A stretch of 64,000 nucleotides of DNA from JACCYJ01 sp038198775 (GTDB lineage Bacteria > Actinomycetota > Actinomycetes > Propionibacteriales > Nocardioidaceae), in assembly GCA_038198775.1 (NCBI GenBank), contig JBBPZV010000034.1, positions 1-64,000 of the forward strand, read 5' to 3'. The translations under genes and the position numbers were made by a program. The notes under the pieces are model-generated. The model searched no databases, was not told where the DNA came from, and was given only the letters and a program-made list of their open reading frames with translations. Positions 31,897 to 40,622 of the stretch are shown one piece after another; position 1 is the first letter of the stretch; every line of letters starts with the position of its first letter.

Positions 31897-32954
31897 GGCA
31901 GCACCTCCTGCAGCCTCCGGTCGCAGCCTTCGAGCGGAGGCGGTGGATGTCCACACAGCCGGTGAACAGCCTCCACCACCGCGGCCGCGGACACCGAGCC
32001 AAGACAGGGGTGACCGGCAACCGGGCAGGTCCGCGCTCGGGTGTCGCGGCACGCAGCCTGCTGGTCGCCGAGCACGACCCGCGGGACGCGGTACGGCGCC
32101 CACCTGATCGCCGGGACGGTCGGGGCGAACAGCGAGACCACCGGGGTTCCGACCGCCGCCGCCAGGTGGGCGGGACCGGTGTTCGCGACGACGACGGCGC
32201 CCGCCCGGTCCAAGACTGCCGCCAGCCGGTCGAACGACGTGGCACCGGCCAGGACGAGACCGACACCGCCGGCGGCCTCGTCGCAGAGCTCCCGCTCCAC
32301 CGTCGTACCGGTCACCACGACCCGCCAGCCCTCACGCGCCAACCGCTGCGCGGTCTCGGCGAAGCGCTGCGCCGGCCACGCGCGTGCCGGCACCGACGTC
32401 CCGGGGTGGAGCACGACGTACGGGTCGGTACCGACCAGGTCGTCGACGTCGGGAAGCGGGCGCCGGACCCGCAAGCCCCCGTCGTCTCCGGGCGGGAGGC
32501 AGAAACCGGCGGCCGCCGCCAGCGACAGCCCGCGCTCGGCCTCCGGGATGTCCTCCTCGACCCGATGCCGCAGATCCAGCAGCGATCCCGGGTAGTCCAC
32601 GCTGACGGCCCCGACCCAGGGCACACCGGCCATCCGGAGCACGAGGGCGGTCGGCAGGGGCGACTGGTGGAACGAGGTGAACACCAAGGCGGTGTCGAAG
32701 CGGCGTGCTCGCAAGACGTCGACGAGCCGCTCGACCTCCTCGGGCACCAGCTGCGGGGGGCGGGCATCGATCCACGGACAGCGCCACTCCAGCACCTCGT
32801 CGACGCCTGGCAGCAGCCTGCCGGCGGCGGCGCCGCTGGGGCCGGCGAGCAGCACCAGCCGCTGCGAGCCGTGCCCGAGCGCTCGCAACGCCGGACCCGT
32901 GAGCAGCACGTCACCGGCGTTGTCCGGCCGGACTGCCAGCACCCGCGGGTTCAC
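31893..32954 (-). CDS. GT9-family glycosyltransferase (heptosyltransferase-like)
   Basis: 353 residues from GTG (VNPRVLAVRPDNAGDVLLTG). Typical GT9 points: RPDNAGDVLLTGPALRAL, YVVLHPGTSVPARAWPAQRF, VVVTGTTVERELCDEA and VVVANTGPAHLAAAVGTPVV. Its C-terminus carries a Cys cluster (CRDTRARTCPVAGHPC). Second GT9 of the operon, so two heptose residues (or two positions) may be transferred. 4-nt overlaps at both ends. Confidence 0.88.
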   Translation of the reverse strand: MNPRVLAVRPDNAGDVLLTGPALRALGHGSQRLVLLAGPSGAAAGRLLPGVDEVLEWRCPWIDARPPQLVPEEVERLVDVLRARRFDTALVFTSFHQSPLPTALVLRMAGVPWVGAVSVDYPGSLLDLRHRVEEDIPEAERGLSLAAAAGFCLPPGDDGGLRVRRPLPDVDDLVGTDPYVVLHPGTSVPARAWPAQRFAETAQRLAREGWRVVVTGTTVERELCDEAAGGVGLVLAGATSFDRLAAVLDRAGAVVVANTGPAHLAAAVGTPVVSLFAPTVPAIRWAPYRVPRVVLGDQQAACRDTRARTCPVAGHPCLGSVSAAAVVEAVHRLCGHPPPPLEGCDRRLQEVLP

Positions 32955-34450
32955 GCCGCACCGTCCAGCAGCCATCCGACCGCCGACCCCAGGTCCGCGA
33001 ACACATGTTGTGCCGCGCTCACCTCGGTGGCGCGGGTGTCGGGCGTCGGCACGAGCACTCCGGTCGCACCAGCGGCCTCCGCCGCCTCGACGTCGGACCC
33101 GATGTCGCCGATCACGGCACAGCGCTCCGGCGGCACGTCCATCCGGGAGCAGGCGTCCTTGACCAGACCCGGCGCCGGCTTGCGGCAGTCGCAGCCCTCG
33201 TCACGACCGTGCGGACACACCAACCAGATGTCGAACGGCCCGAGCAGCTGCTCGACCCTATGGTTCACAGCGGCCAGCTGGGCCGCAGTGACCCGGCCGC
33301 TGGCCACACCGGACTGGTTGGTCACCACACCCGTCCGCACTCCGGCCGCACGCAACCGGCACAGCGCCTCGCGCGCTCCGGGAACCGGCTCGACCAGCCC
33401 TGGGTCGGCGTTGTACGGCACGTCGTCGACCACGGTGCCGTCCCGGTCGAACAGCACCAGCTCCGGCGGCCCGTGCCATGGGCGCGCGCTGCGGTGCCGC
33501 CACAGCCCCCGCGCGGTGTGCCAGGTGGCCGCTGGCGGGATCGCCAGGCTGGTGAGCAGCATCCGCCGAACCTCGGCGGGATCTCGCGGGCCGGGGAGGA
33601 GCCGGGTGGCGGCGAACTCCGCCACGCCGCTGACCCACCCGGCCGTCGCCGCCAGGGTCACGCGATGACGACCGGTCGCGGCGGCGGCCAGCGCGGTCCC
33701 CGCCGCCACGGTGATCGCGACGTGTCGCCTCCGGCGCCCGGACGCCGCCCCGGCCCGTTCCCGCCAGTGCCGGCCGTGGCGGCGGCGCATCAGCACGTCG
33801 TCGGCGTTGCCCGCCTGCTGGCGCAGGCTGACGTAGTCGTCGCTGGGGCGCACCGGGTGACTGATCCGGCGGCTGCCGGTCACCAGCTGCCCACCAGCGG
33901 CGAGGACGCGCAGGCCGAGGTCGGCGTCCTCGCGATACGCCCGCGGGAAGCGCTCGTCGAAGCCACCGACGGCACGCAGTGCGTCCCGCCGGTACGTCAT
34001 GTCCGCGGTGATCCACCGGGCGCTCGCCAGGCCGGCCGTCGCCCGCTCCCAGTCGGTCGGCCGCCGGTTCGCGGGCAGGGGCACTCGTACTCGCCCCTGG
34101 GTCCCGGCGACCCGGTCACCGGCCGCGGCGATGTCCGCGTGCAGCCGCCCGTACCAGTCCGGGTCGGGCACCACGTCGTCGTCGAGGAAGCTGACCCACG
34201 GCGTGCGGGCGTGGCGCCACCCCACGTTGCGGGCGCCCGCCGGCCCGACCCCCCAGGAACGGACCACCAGCAGCCCGAGCAGGCGGTCCCGGTGTGCGCT
34301 CAGGTCGAGTGGCTTCCCGCCGGGCCGGTCGTCGACGACCACTACGGCTTCCGGGCGGGGACCGTCGGCCGCTGCCAGCGCCTCGAGCAGCGTGGCCAGC
34401 GAGGGCCGGCCAACGGTCGGGACCACGACGGTCGTGGCGAGCGAGGCCAT
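32951..34450 (-). CDS. GT2 glycosyltransferase fused to GmhB-type heptose bisphosphate phosphatase
   Basis: 499 residues with two enzymes in one chain. Residues about 1-240 are a GT2 (TTVVVPTVGRPSLATLLEAL, SFLDDDVVPDPDW with the DxD metal site, REDADLGLRVLAAGG). After a hydrophobic linker, residues about 330-490 are a HAD-IIIA phosphatase: ELVLFDRDGTVVDDVPYN, VVTNQSGVASGRV, and the zinc loop CPHGRDEGCDCRKPAPG that marks GmhB. The phosphatase would remove the C7 phosphate between the two HldE reactions. The ATG shares one base with the carbamoyltransferase stop. Confidence 0.9.
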   Translation of the reverse strand: MASLATTVVVPTVGRPSLATLLEALAAADGPRPEAVVVVDDRPGGKPLDLSAHRDRLLGLLVVRSWGVGPAGARNVGWRHARTPWVSFLDDDVVPDPDWYGRLHADIAAAGDRVAGTQGRVRVPLPANRRPTDWERATAGLASARWITADMTYRRDALRAVGGFDERFPRAYREDADLGLRVLAAGGQLVTGSRRISHPVRPSDDYVSLRQQAGNADDVLMRRRHGRHWRERAGAASGRRRRHVAITVAAGTALAAAATGRHRVTLAATAGWVSGVAEFAATRLLPGPRDPAEVRRMLLTSLAIPPAATWHTARGLWRHRSARPWHGPPELVLFDRDGTVVDDVPYNADPGLVEPVPGAREALCRLRAAGVRTGVVTNQSGVASGRVTAAQLAAVNHRVEQLLGPFDIWLVCPHGRDEGCDCRKPAPGLVKDACSRMDVPPERCAVIGDIGSDVEAAEAAGATGVLVPTPDTRATEVSAAQHVFADLGSAVGWLLDGAA

Positions 34451-36087
34451 CACGTGACCGCCGGACGGCGCACCACGAACGGCCCGATCGCGAGCATGTC
34501 GATCGGGGCGGACCCGAAGCATTCCAGCGCGTCTCGCGGGTCGTCGACCATCGGCCGGCCCGCGGTGTTGAGGCTGGTGTTGACCACCACGGGGATCCCG
34601 GTTCGCCGTTCGAAGGCGGTGAGCATCTCCGCCACCAGCGGCTCGTCGGCGGGATCGACGGTCTGCACCCGGGCGGTGCCGTCGACGTGGACGACCGCGG
34701 GGATGCGCTCGCGCCAGCGTGGGTCGACGTCGTGGACGAACAGCATGTACGGCGACGGCAGCGGCCCGCGGGGGAAGATGTCGCGGGCCCGCGCGGCCAG
34801 CACCATCGGGGCGACCGGCCGGAACTGCTCGCGGCCCTTGACGTCGTTGAGCCGTTCCAGGTTGGCGAGATGGCCGGGGTGCGCGAGCAGCGAACGGTGC
34901 CCGAGAGCGCGCGGACCGTACTCGCTGCGTCCCTGGAACCAGGCGACCACGCCGTTGCCGGCCAGGCAGGAGGCGACCTCGTCGGCGAGGTCGCGCGGTC
35001 GCTGGTAGGGCACCCGGGCCGTGGTCAGCCAGGCCTCGATCTCGTGCTCACCCCACCCGCGACCCAGGTCGACGCCCGGCATCGGTGCGGTGACGTCGCC
35101 TTCGCTGCGGGCAACGTGCAGGGCACCGCCCAGGGCCGTCCCGGCGTCACCGGCGGCAGGCTGCACCCACACCTGGCGGTACGGGCCCCGCTCGGCCAGG
35201 CGGCTGTTGGCGACACAGTTCAGCGCCACCCCACCGGCGAGGGTCAGCGTCTGGCTGCCGGTGCGCTCGTGCAGCCAAGCCGCCAGCTCCAGCAGCACCT
35301 CCTCCAGCCGCAGCTGCAGGCTGGCCGCGAGATCGGCGTGGTCCGCGGTCCACTCGTCGTCGGCCGACCTCGCCTTGACCAGGCTCGACCAGTCGACCGG
35401 CTCGGTGCGAAACCCGCCGTCCCCGGTGGTTCGGATCGCCGCTCGCAGCTCGGGCGCGAAGCGCGGGGTGCCATACGATGCCAGCGCCATCACCTTGTAC
35501 TCGTCGCTGCTGCGCAGGAAGCCGAGGTGCTCGGTGACGTCTTCGAACACCAGGCCGAGGGAGTGCGGCAGCGCCTGGCTGGCCAGGATCTCCAGTTCCC
35601 CGTCGTCGTAGTGCCCGGCCAGGTGACTCACCGCCTCCCCCCGGCCGTCGAGCACGAGCACGTCGGCGGCCGCGTGCGGCGACCCCAGCGCCGCCGAGGC
35701 GGCGTGGGCGACGTGGTGCGGCACGTACCGGACCCGCCCGGGATCCAGTCCCGGCAGTGCTGTGGCGAGGAACCCCGGTGCCGTCCGCGCGTAGTCCAGC
35801 CGCAGGTGGTCCCACGGGTCGACCAGCCCCATGTCCTCGGCCGGGCGGGCGAGCTCGGGGTCGAACGAGTACGCCACCGCGTCCAGGTCGGCGGCATCCA
35901 GACCGGCCTCGGCGAGGCACCAGCGGGCCGCCTGCTCCGGCAGCTCCCAGGCCGAGAACGGCACCGGGCGCTTGCCGTGCTTGCGCCGGCTGAAGCGCTC
36001 CTCCTCGCCCGCCGCCACGGTCTCGCCGTCGACGACCAGCGCGGCGGCGGGATCGTGGAAGATCGCGTTGATGCCGAGGACCTTCAC
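34450..36087 (-). CDS. NodU/CmcH-family carbamoyltransferase
   Basis: 545 residues. The N-terminal ATP-binding (ASKHA-like) domain has LGINAIFHDPAAALVVDG and VPHHVAHAASAALGSP; the C-terminal YrdC-like part has FQGRSEYGPRALGHRSLLA, RPVAPMVL and VVNTSLNTAGRPMVDDP. These enzymes add a carbamoyl group to sugars or antibiotics. The start is the second of two GTG codons, 8 nt after an AGGAGG and matching the family's (M)KVLGIN. It leads the glycan operon, so O-carbamoylation of the heptose-containing glycan is likely. Confidence 0.9.
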   Translation of the reverse strand: MKVLGINAIFHDPAAALVVDGETVAAGEEERFSRRKHGKRPVPFSAWELPEQAARWCLAEAGLDAADLDAVAYSFDPELARPAEDMGLVDPWDHLRLDYARTAPGFLATALPGLDPGRVRYVPHHVAHAASAALGSPHAAADVLVLDGRGEAVSHLAGHYDDGELEILASQALPHSLGLVFEDVTEHLGFLRSSDEYKVMALASYGTPRFAPELRAAIRTTGDGGFRTEPVDWSSLVKARSADDEWTADHADLAASLQLRLEEVLLELAAWLHERTGSQTLTLAGGVALNCVANSRLAERGPYRQVWVQPAAGDAGTALGGALHVARSEGDVTAPMPGVDLGRGWGEHEIEAWLTTARVPYQRPRDLADEVASCLAGNGVVAWFQGRSEYGPRALGHRSLLAHPGHLANLERLNDVKGREQFRPVAPMVLAARARDIFPRGPLPSPYMLFVHDVDPRWRERIPAVVHVDGTARVQTVDPADEPLVAEMLTAFERRTGIPVVVNTSLNTAGRPMVDDPRDALECFGSAPIDMLAIGPFVVRRPAVT

Positions 36088-36147
36088 CACCCACTCCTCC
36101 TTCTGTGTCGACCGTGGACGGTGGTTCAGCAGTGCCCCGTTCGAAGA

Positions 36148-36183
36148 AGGAGAAACGCTTCTACCCGGAGAAGCGTTTCTCCT
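36148..36183. promoter_or_regulatory. 15-bp inverted repeat between divergent glycan genes
   Basis: AGGAGAAACGCTTCT (36148-36162) and its exact complement (36169-36183) around a 6-nt loop. It lies 61 nt before the carbamoyltransferase start and 48 nt before the UDP-glucose dehydrogenase start. It could be an operator for both, or a stem-loop that insulates the two transcripts. Confidence 0.6.
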
Positions 36184-36230
36184 CGTGCTCGAGCGCATGA
36201 AGGGCAGCGGTTGAGGGCACCCGTGCTCGC

Positions 36231-37547
36231 GTGCGGATCGCGGTCATCGGGACGGGCTACCTGGGGGCTACCCACGCCGCCTGCCTGGCTGCCCTCGGGC
36301 ACGACGTCGTCGGCGTCGACTCCGACCCCGACCGGGTCGCGGAGCTGGCGGCCGGGCGGTTGCCGTTCCACGAGCCGGGTCTGCCGGATCTGCTTCGCGG
36401 CGGGGTCGGCTCGGGTCGGCTGCGCTTTTCCCAGCGGGTCGAGGCCGCGGTCGGCGCGCAGGTGCACTTCATCTGCGTGGGGACTCCGCAACGCCCGGGC
36501 GGGCACGACGCAGACCTGTCACACGTGTGGGACGTCGTCGAGCAGCTGGGCCCGCTGCTGGACCGCCCCTGCCTGGTCGTCGGCAAGTCCACCGTCCCGG
36601 TCGGCAGCGCCGCTCGGATCGGCGACCGGCTGGCGCAGCTGTGCCCGGCGGGGGGTGCCGTCGAGGTCGCGTGGAACCCCGAGTTCCTGCGCGAGGGGCA
36701 TGCGGTCGACGACTCGATGACGCCGGATCGGTTGGTGTTCGGCGTACGCAGCGACGAGGCCGACCAGGTGCTGCGCGAGGTCTACGCCCCGCTGGTGGCG
36801 CGTGGCGTTCCGGTGGTGCGGACGGACCTGGCCACGGCCGAGCTGGCCAAGGCATCCGCCAACGTCATGCTGGCCACCCGGGTGTCGTTGATGAACCTGC
36901 TGGCCGAGGTGTGCGAGGTCGCCGAGGCCGACGTCGGTGACCTGATCGAGGTGCTGGGCCACGACGCCCGCATCGGCCCGCTGTTCCTGAGACCCGGGAT
37001 CGGTTACGGCGGTGGCTGCCTGCCCAAGGACACCCGGGCATTCATCGCCCGGGCCGCCGAGCTCGGCGTGGTCGAGTCGGCGGGGCTGCTGCACGAGGTG
37101 GACGCGCTGAACATGCGCCAGCGGGCCCGCACCGTCGACCTGGCGTTGGCGCTGGCGGCCCGGCCGCCGGGAGAGGCGCGGGTGGCGGTGCTCGGCGCCG
37201 CCTTCAAGGCGGGGTCCGACGATGTCCGCGACTCCCCGGCGCTGGACATCGCCCACACCCTGCACCTGCAGGGAGCCCGGGTGCACGTCTTCGACCCAGC
37301 AGCGCTCGGCAACGCCCGCCGAGCACGCCCCGAGCTGTCGTACGCGCTCTCGGTCGAGGACGCCTGCCGGGGTGCCGACGTGACGCTGGTGCTCGCCGAG
37401 TGGGACGAGTTCGCCGGCATCGACCCGGTGTCGCTGGCCGACCTGGTGCGGGCCCCCCGGGTCCTCGACGGTCGGCTCGCACTGGACGCGGACAAGTGGC
37501 GGGCCGCCGGCTGGCTGGTGCACGCACTGGGCCGGGGCACCCGGTGA
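36231..37547 (+). CDS. ugd: UDP-glucose 6-dehydrogenase
   Basis: Oxidises UDP-glucose to UDP-glucuronate. 438 residues with the N-terminal NAD motif VIGTGYLGATHAACLA, the central helix carrying EVAWNPEFLREGHAV, the catalytic Cys in PGIGYGGGCLPKDTRA (about residue 264) and the C-terminal Rossmann part (RVAVLGAAFKAGSDDVRDS). GTG start. It overlaps the next glycosyltransferase by 4 nt and is divergent from the heptose operon. Confidence 0.93.
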   Translation: MRIAVIGTGYLGATHAACLAALGHDVVGVDSDPDRVAELAAGRLPFHEPGLPDLLRGGVGSGRLRFSQRVEAAVGAQVHFICVGTPQRPGGHDADLSHVWDVVEQLGPLLDRPCLVVGKSTVPVGSAARIGDRLAQLCPAGGAVEVAWNPEFLREGHAVDDSMTPDRLVFGVRSDEADQVLREVYAPLVARGVPVVRTDLATAELAKASANVMLATRVSLMNLLAEVCEVAEADVGDLIEVLGHDARIGPLFLRPGIGYGGGCLPKDTRAFIARAAELGVVESAGLLHEVDALNMRQRARTVDLALALAARPPGEARVAVLGAAFKAGSDDVRDSPALDIAHTLHLQGARVHVFDPAALGNARRARPELSYALSVEDACRGADVTLVLAEWDEFAGIDPVSLADLVRAPRVLDGRLALDADKWRAAGWLVHALGRGTR

Positions 37548-38515
37548 GCCAACGGATCCTGATCTGGCACGTGCACGGGTCATGGACGACCTCGTTCGTG
37601 ACCGGCCGACACGAGTACGTGCTGCCCGTCACCTCCGACCGCGGCCCCGACGGGCGGGGGCGCGCTCGCACCTGGGACTGGCCGCCGAACGCGGTCGAGC
37701 GGACCCCGGCGCAGCTGCGGGAGACCGACCTGGACCTCGCCGTCCTGCAGCGCCCGCATGAGCTGGACCTGGTCGCGCAGTGGACCGGGCGCCGCCCGGG
37801 TGTCGACCTGCCGGCGGTCTACGTCGAGCACAACACGCCCGGGGCCGACGTGCCGTACACCCGCCACCCGCTGGCCGACCAGACCGCGATCCCCGTCGTG
37901 CACGTCACGCACTTCAACCAGCTGTTCTGGGACTGCGGCTCGGCGCCGACGTGCGTGATCGAGCACGGCATCGTCGACCCCGGCCACCTCTACTCCGGCG
38001 AGTGGCCGCGGGCGGCGCTCGCGATCAACGACCCGGTGCGCCGCGGCCGGGCGGTCGGCACCGACCTGCTGCCGCTGCTGGCGCAGGCCGCACCGCTGGA
38101 CGTCTTCGGGATGGAGGTTGGGCGGTTGCGCGAACGGGGCGACGTGCCTCACGACCGGTTGTGGACGTTCGAAGACCTGCCGCAGGCGCTGATGCACGCA
38201 GAGATGGCGCGGCGGCGGGTCTACGTCCACACCGCCCGCTGGACGTCGCTGGGACTGTCCCTGCTGGAGGCGATGCACCTGGGGCTGCCCGTGGTCGCGT
38301 TGGGAACGACCGAGGTGGTCGCCGCGGTTCCGCCAGAGGCGGGGGTGGTCTCGACACGGCCGCAGCTGCTTGCGGAGGCGGTCCGCCGCTTCGTCCGCGA
38401 GCCACAGGCGGCTCAGCTGGCCGGCAAGGCCGCCAGGGAGGCGGCGCTGCAGCGCTACGGCCTCGCCCGCTTCCTCACCGACTGGGACACCCTCCTCGCC
38501 CGCGTGCTGGGCTAG
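37544..38515 (+). CDS. glycosyltransferase (GT4-like)
   Basis: 323 residues starting ILIWHVHGSWTTSFVTG, a start seen in a group of actinobacterial glycosyltransferases. The middle has VYVEHNTPGADVPYTRHPL, VIEHGIVDP (the phosphate-site analogue), and the C-terminal donor part has ARWTSLGLSLLEAMHLGLPVV. Coupled to ugd by GTGA. UDP-glucuronate or a related donor is inferred from the neighbour. Confidence 0.8.
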   Translation: MSQRILIWHVHGSWTTSFVTGRHEYVLPVTSDRGPDGRGRARTWDWPPNAVERTPAQLRETDLDLAVLQRPHELDLVAQWTGRRPGVDLPAVYVEHNTPGADVPYTRHPLADQTAIPVVHVTHFNQLFWDCGSAPTCVIEHGIVDPGHLYSGEWPRAALAINDPVRRGRAVGTDLLPLLAQAAPLDVFGMEVGRLRERGDVPHDRLWTFEDLPQALMHAEMARRRVYVHTARWTSLGLSLLEAMHLGLPVVALGTTEVVAAVPPEAGVVSTRPQLLAEAVRRFVREPQAAQLAGKAAREAALQRYGLARFLTDWDTLLARVLG

Positions 38516-38517
38516 CC

Positions 38518-38587
38518 GCTATCCCATGTTCACCTGGGAAGGCAGCACTCCCAACGGCGCGCAGCCTGTTGGAAGTGTTGCTCAGCC
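38518..38587 (+). repeat. 70-bp twin-hairpin repeat, copy A
   Basis: Two neighbouring stem-loops: TATCCCA...TGGGA and CACTCCCAAC...GTTGGAAGTG. The element starts 2 nt after the glycosyltransferase stop. It shares 58 of 70 bases with copy B at 60511-60580 (opposite strand), which also lies just after a stop codon. Confidence 0.75.
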
Positions 38588-38616
38588 CTTGGAAGCATGC
38601 CGCCAGACGCGCGCTA

Positions 38617-39591
38617 CTACGCCGACTTGCGGGTCGCCGCGGCCCTCTTCGCAGGCTTCTTGGCCGCCGCCTTCTTGGTGGTCGCCGTCGAGGGCTTCTT
38701 GTCCGCGGCCTTGCCCGACGCCGCCGGCTTGGCGGTCGTACGTTTGGCGGGGGACTTCTTCGCCTGCGATGGGGGCTGCTTCGCGGGCTGCCCGGCGGCC
38801 GAGCCCTGGCGGGCCTCCTGCGCCCGCTGCACGCTGCGCTGTAAAGCGGTCATCAGGTCGACCACGTCGCCGTCGTCGCGGGCGGCATCCTTGGGCGCCA
38901 GGTCGGAGACGTCGCCGCCGGCCACCTTGGTGTCGATGAGCCGCTCCAGCGCCACCAGGTATTCGTCCTCGAACTGCTCGGGGTCAAAGTCGCTGGCGAG
39001 GCTCGCGACCAGCGAACTGGCCATCTGCACCTCCTGCGGTCGCAGCTCCACCTCGGCGTCCAAGATTTCGAAAGCCGGCTTGCGGACCTCGTCAGGCCAC
39101 AGCATCGTCTGCAGCACGATGACGTTGTCGCGGACCCGCAGCACCGCCAGCGTCTCGCGCTGCCGCAGCGCCACCTTCACTATCGCCATCCGGTCGGTCT
39201 CCTGCAGCGCCTCCCGCAACAGCGCGTACGGCTTGGCGGCGCGGCTGTCCGGCTCGAGGTAGTAGCTCTTGTCCAACAAAATGGGGTCGACCTCGCCCAC
39301 AGCCACGAACTCCAGTACGTCGATCTCACGCCCGGTCGCCAGCGGCAACGACTCGAAGTCCTCCTGCGTCAGCGTGACGAGCTTGCCGTCGGCGGTCTCG
39401 TAGCCCTTGGCGATGTCGGCGAACGACACCTCCTCGCCGCAGACGTCGCAGGTGCGCTTGTAGCGGATCCGCCCCCCGTCCTTCCCGTGCACCTGGTGGA
39501 ACCGGATGTCGTGGTCCTGGGTGGCCGCGTATAGCTTCACGGGCACGTTGACGAGCCCGAACGAGACGGCGCCCTTCCAGATCGAGCGCAT
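38617..39591 (-). CDS. ku: Ku homologue (NHEJ)
   Basis: Binds DNA ends and recruits ligase. 324 residues: the Ku core (MRSIWKGAVSFGLVNVPVKL, CDVCGEEVSFADIAKGYE with a CxxC, FDPEQFEDEYLVALERLID) covers about 1-225. A long Lys/Ala/Pro tail follows (AKKSPAKRTTAKPAAS ... KKAAAKKPAKRAA), like histone H1 tails and those of other actinobacterial Ku proteins. Divergent from a LigD-type polymerase, its functional partner. Confidence 0.95.
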   Translation of the reverse strand: MRSIWKGAVSFGLVNVPVKLYAATQDHDIRFHQVHGKDGGRIRYKRTCDVCGEEVSFADIAKGYETADGKLVTLTQEDFESLPLATGREIDVLEFVAVGEVDPILLDKSYYLEPDSRAAKPYALLREALQETDRMAIVKVALRQRETLAVLRVRDNVIVLQTMLWPDEVRKPAFEILDAEVELRPQEVQMASSLVASLASDFDPEQFEDEYLVALERLIDTKVAGGDVSDLAPKDAARDDGDVVDLMTALQRSVQRAQEARQGSAAGQPAKQPPSQAKKSPAKRTTAKPAASGKAADKKPSTATTKKAAAKKPAKRAAATRKSA

Positions 39592-39707
39592 GTGCTGGCC
39601 TCTTTCGATCGAGCTCGCGAAACACAGTGACGAGCAAAGTCTGACGCGGCGCGGGCAGAATTGCCACCGCCGCGCCCGACCAACGTCTGGTCAAGGAGAG
39701 GACAACG

Positions 39708-40622
39708 GTGGCAACTGAGCGCGAGACCCTCGAGATCGACGGGCATCTCGTACGCGTCAGCAACCTGGCCAAGGTGCTGTATCCCGACGACGGAACCACC
39801 AAGTCCGACGTCATCTCGTACTACCTCGCGGTGGCGCCCGCGCTGCTGCCGCAGCTGGCGGGGCGCCCGCTGACCCGCAAGCGCTGGCCGGACGGCGTCG
39901 CGTCGGCGCCGTTCTTCGAGAAGAACGTGCCCCGCGGCACGCCGTCGTGGGTCCGCACGGTGGTCCTCGACACCCCCGGCAGCACCAAGGGCCGAGAGAC
40001 GATCAGCTTCCCGGTCGTCGACGACCTGGCGCCCCTGCTCTGGCTGGCGAACCTTGCGGCGCTCGAGCTGCACGTGCCCCAGTGGACGGTCGGGCCCCGC
40101 GGCGGCGTACGGCACCCCGACCGGCTGGTCATCGACCTCGACCCCGGAGCGCCGGCGGCGCTGGCCGAGTGCCTGGAGGTAGCCGCCGCAGTCCGGACGA
40201 GACTGGCCGCGGACGGCCTGGCGGCGATCCCGGTGACCAGCGGGAGCAAGGGCCTGCAGCTCTACGCACCGGTGAGCAGCCGGCAGCCCGGCGAGGTGCT
40301 CCGGTGCTATGCCCGGGCACTCGCGGAGGAGATGGAAGCCGAGCTGCCCGACCTCGTCGTCTCCCGCATGACGAAGGCGCTGCGGCCCGGCAAGGTGCTG
40401 CTGGACTGGAGCCAGAACAACTCAGCCAAGACCACCATCTGCCCCTACTCGCTGCGTGGCCGCCCTGACGCCAACGTCGCCTGCCCACGCGCCTGGGAGG
40501 AGCTCACCGAACCCGCCAGCGTCAGGCAGGTGCATCACAGCGAGGTGGTCGGCCGGCTGGAGTCGTACGGCGACCTGGCCGAGCCGCTCCTGCACCAAGG
40601 TCCACGCGTCCCCGAACGCTAG
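39708..40622 (+). CDS. LigD-type primase-polymerase domain protein, stand-alone
   Basis: 304 residues, only the polymerase domain of LigD: LYPDDGTTKSDVISYYLAVA, RPLTRKRWPDGV, the metal-binding DxD in LVIDLDPGAPA (about residue 140), SGSKGLQLYAP and DWSQNNSAKTTICPYSLR. Fills gaps and adds nucleotides at breaks held by Ku. The ligase and phosphoesterase domains are absent, so the ligase must be encoded elsewhere. GTG start after AAGGAGAGGA. Confidence 0.92.
   Translation: MATERETLEIDGHLVRVSNLAKVLYPDDGTTKSDVISYYLAVAPALLPQLAGRPLTRKRWPDGVASAPFFEKNVPRGTPSWVRTVVLDTPGSTKGRETISFPVVDDLAPLLWLANLAALELHVPQWTVGPRGGVRHPDRLVIDLDPGAPAALAECLEVAAAVRTRLAADGLAAIPVTSGSKGLQLYAPVSSRQPGEVLRCYARALAEEMEAELPDLVVSRMTKALRPGKVLLDWSQNNSAKTTICPYSLRGRPDANVACPRAWEELTEPASVRQVHHSEVVGRLESYGDLAEPLLHQGPRVPER

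Noticed and set aside
38617..40622. Ku/LigD pair as cargo of a mobile element
   Set aside because: No integrase, repeats or composition shift at its borders; the 70-bp repeat on one side also occurs elsewhere next to ordinary genes.
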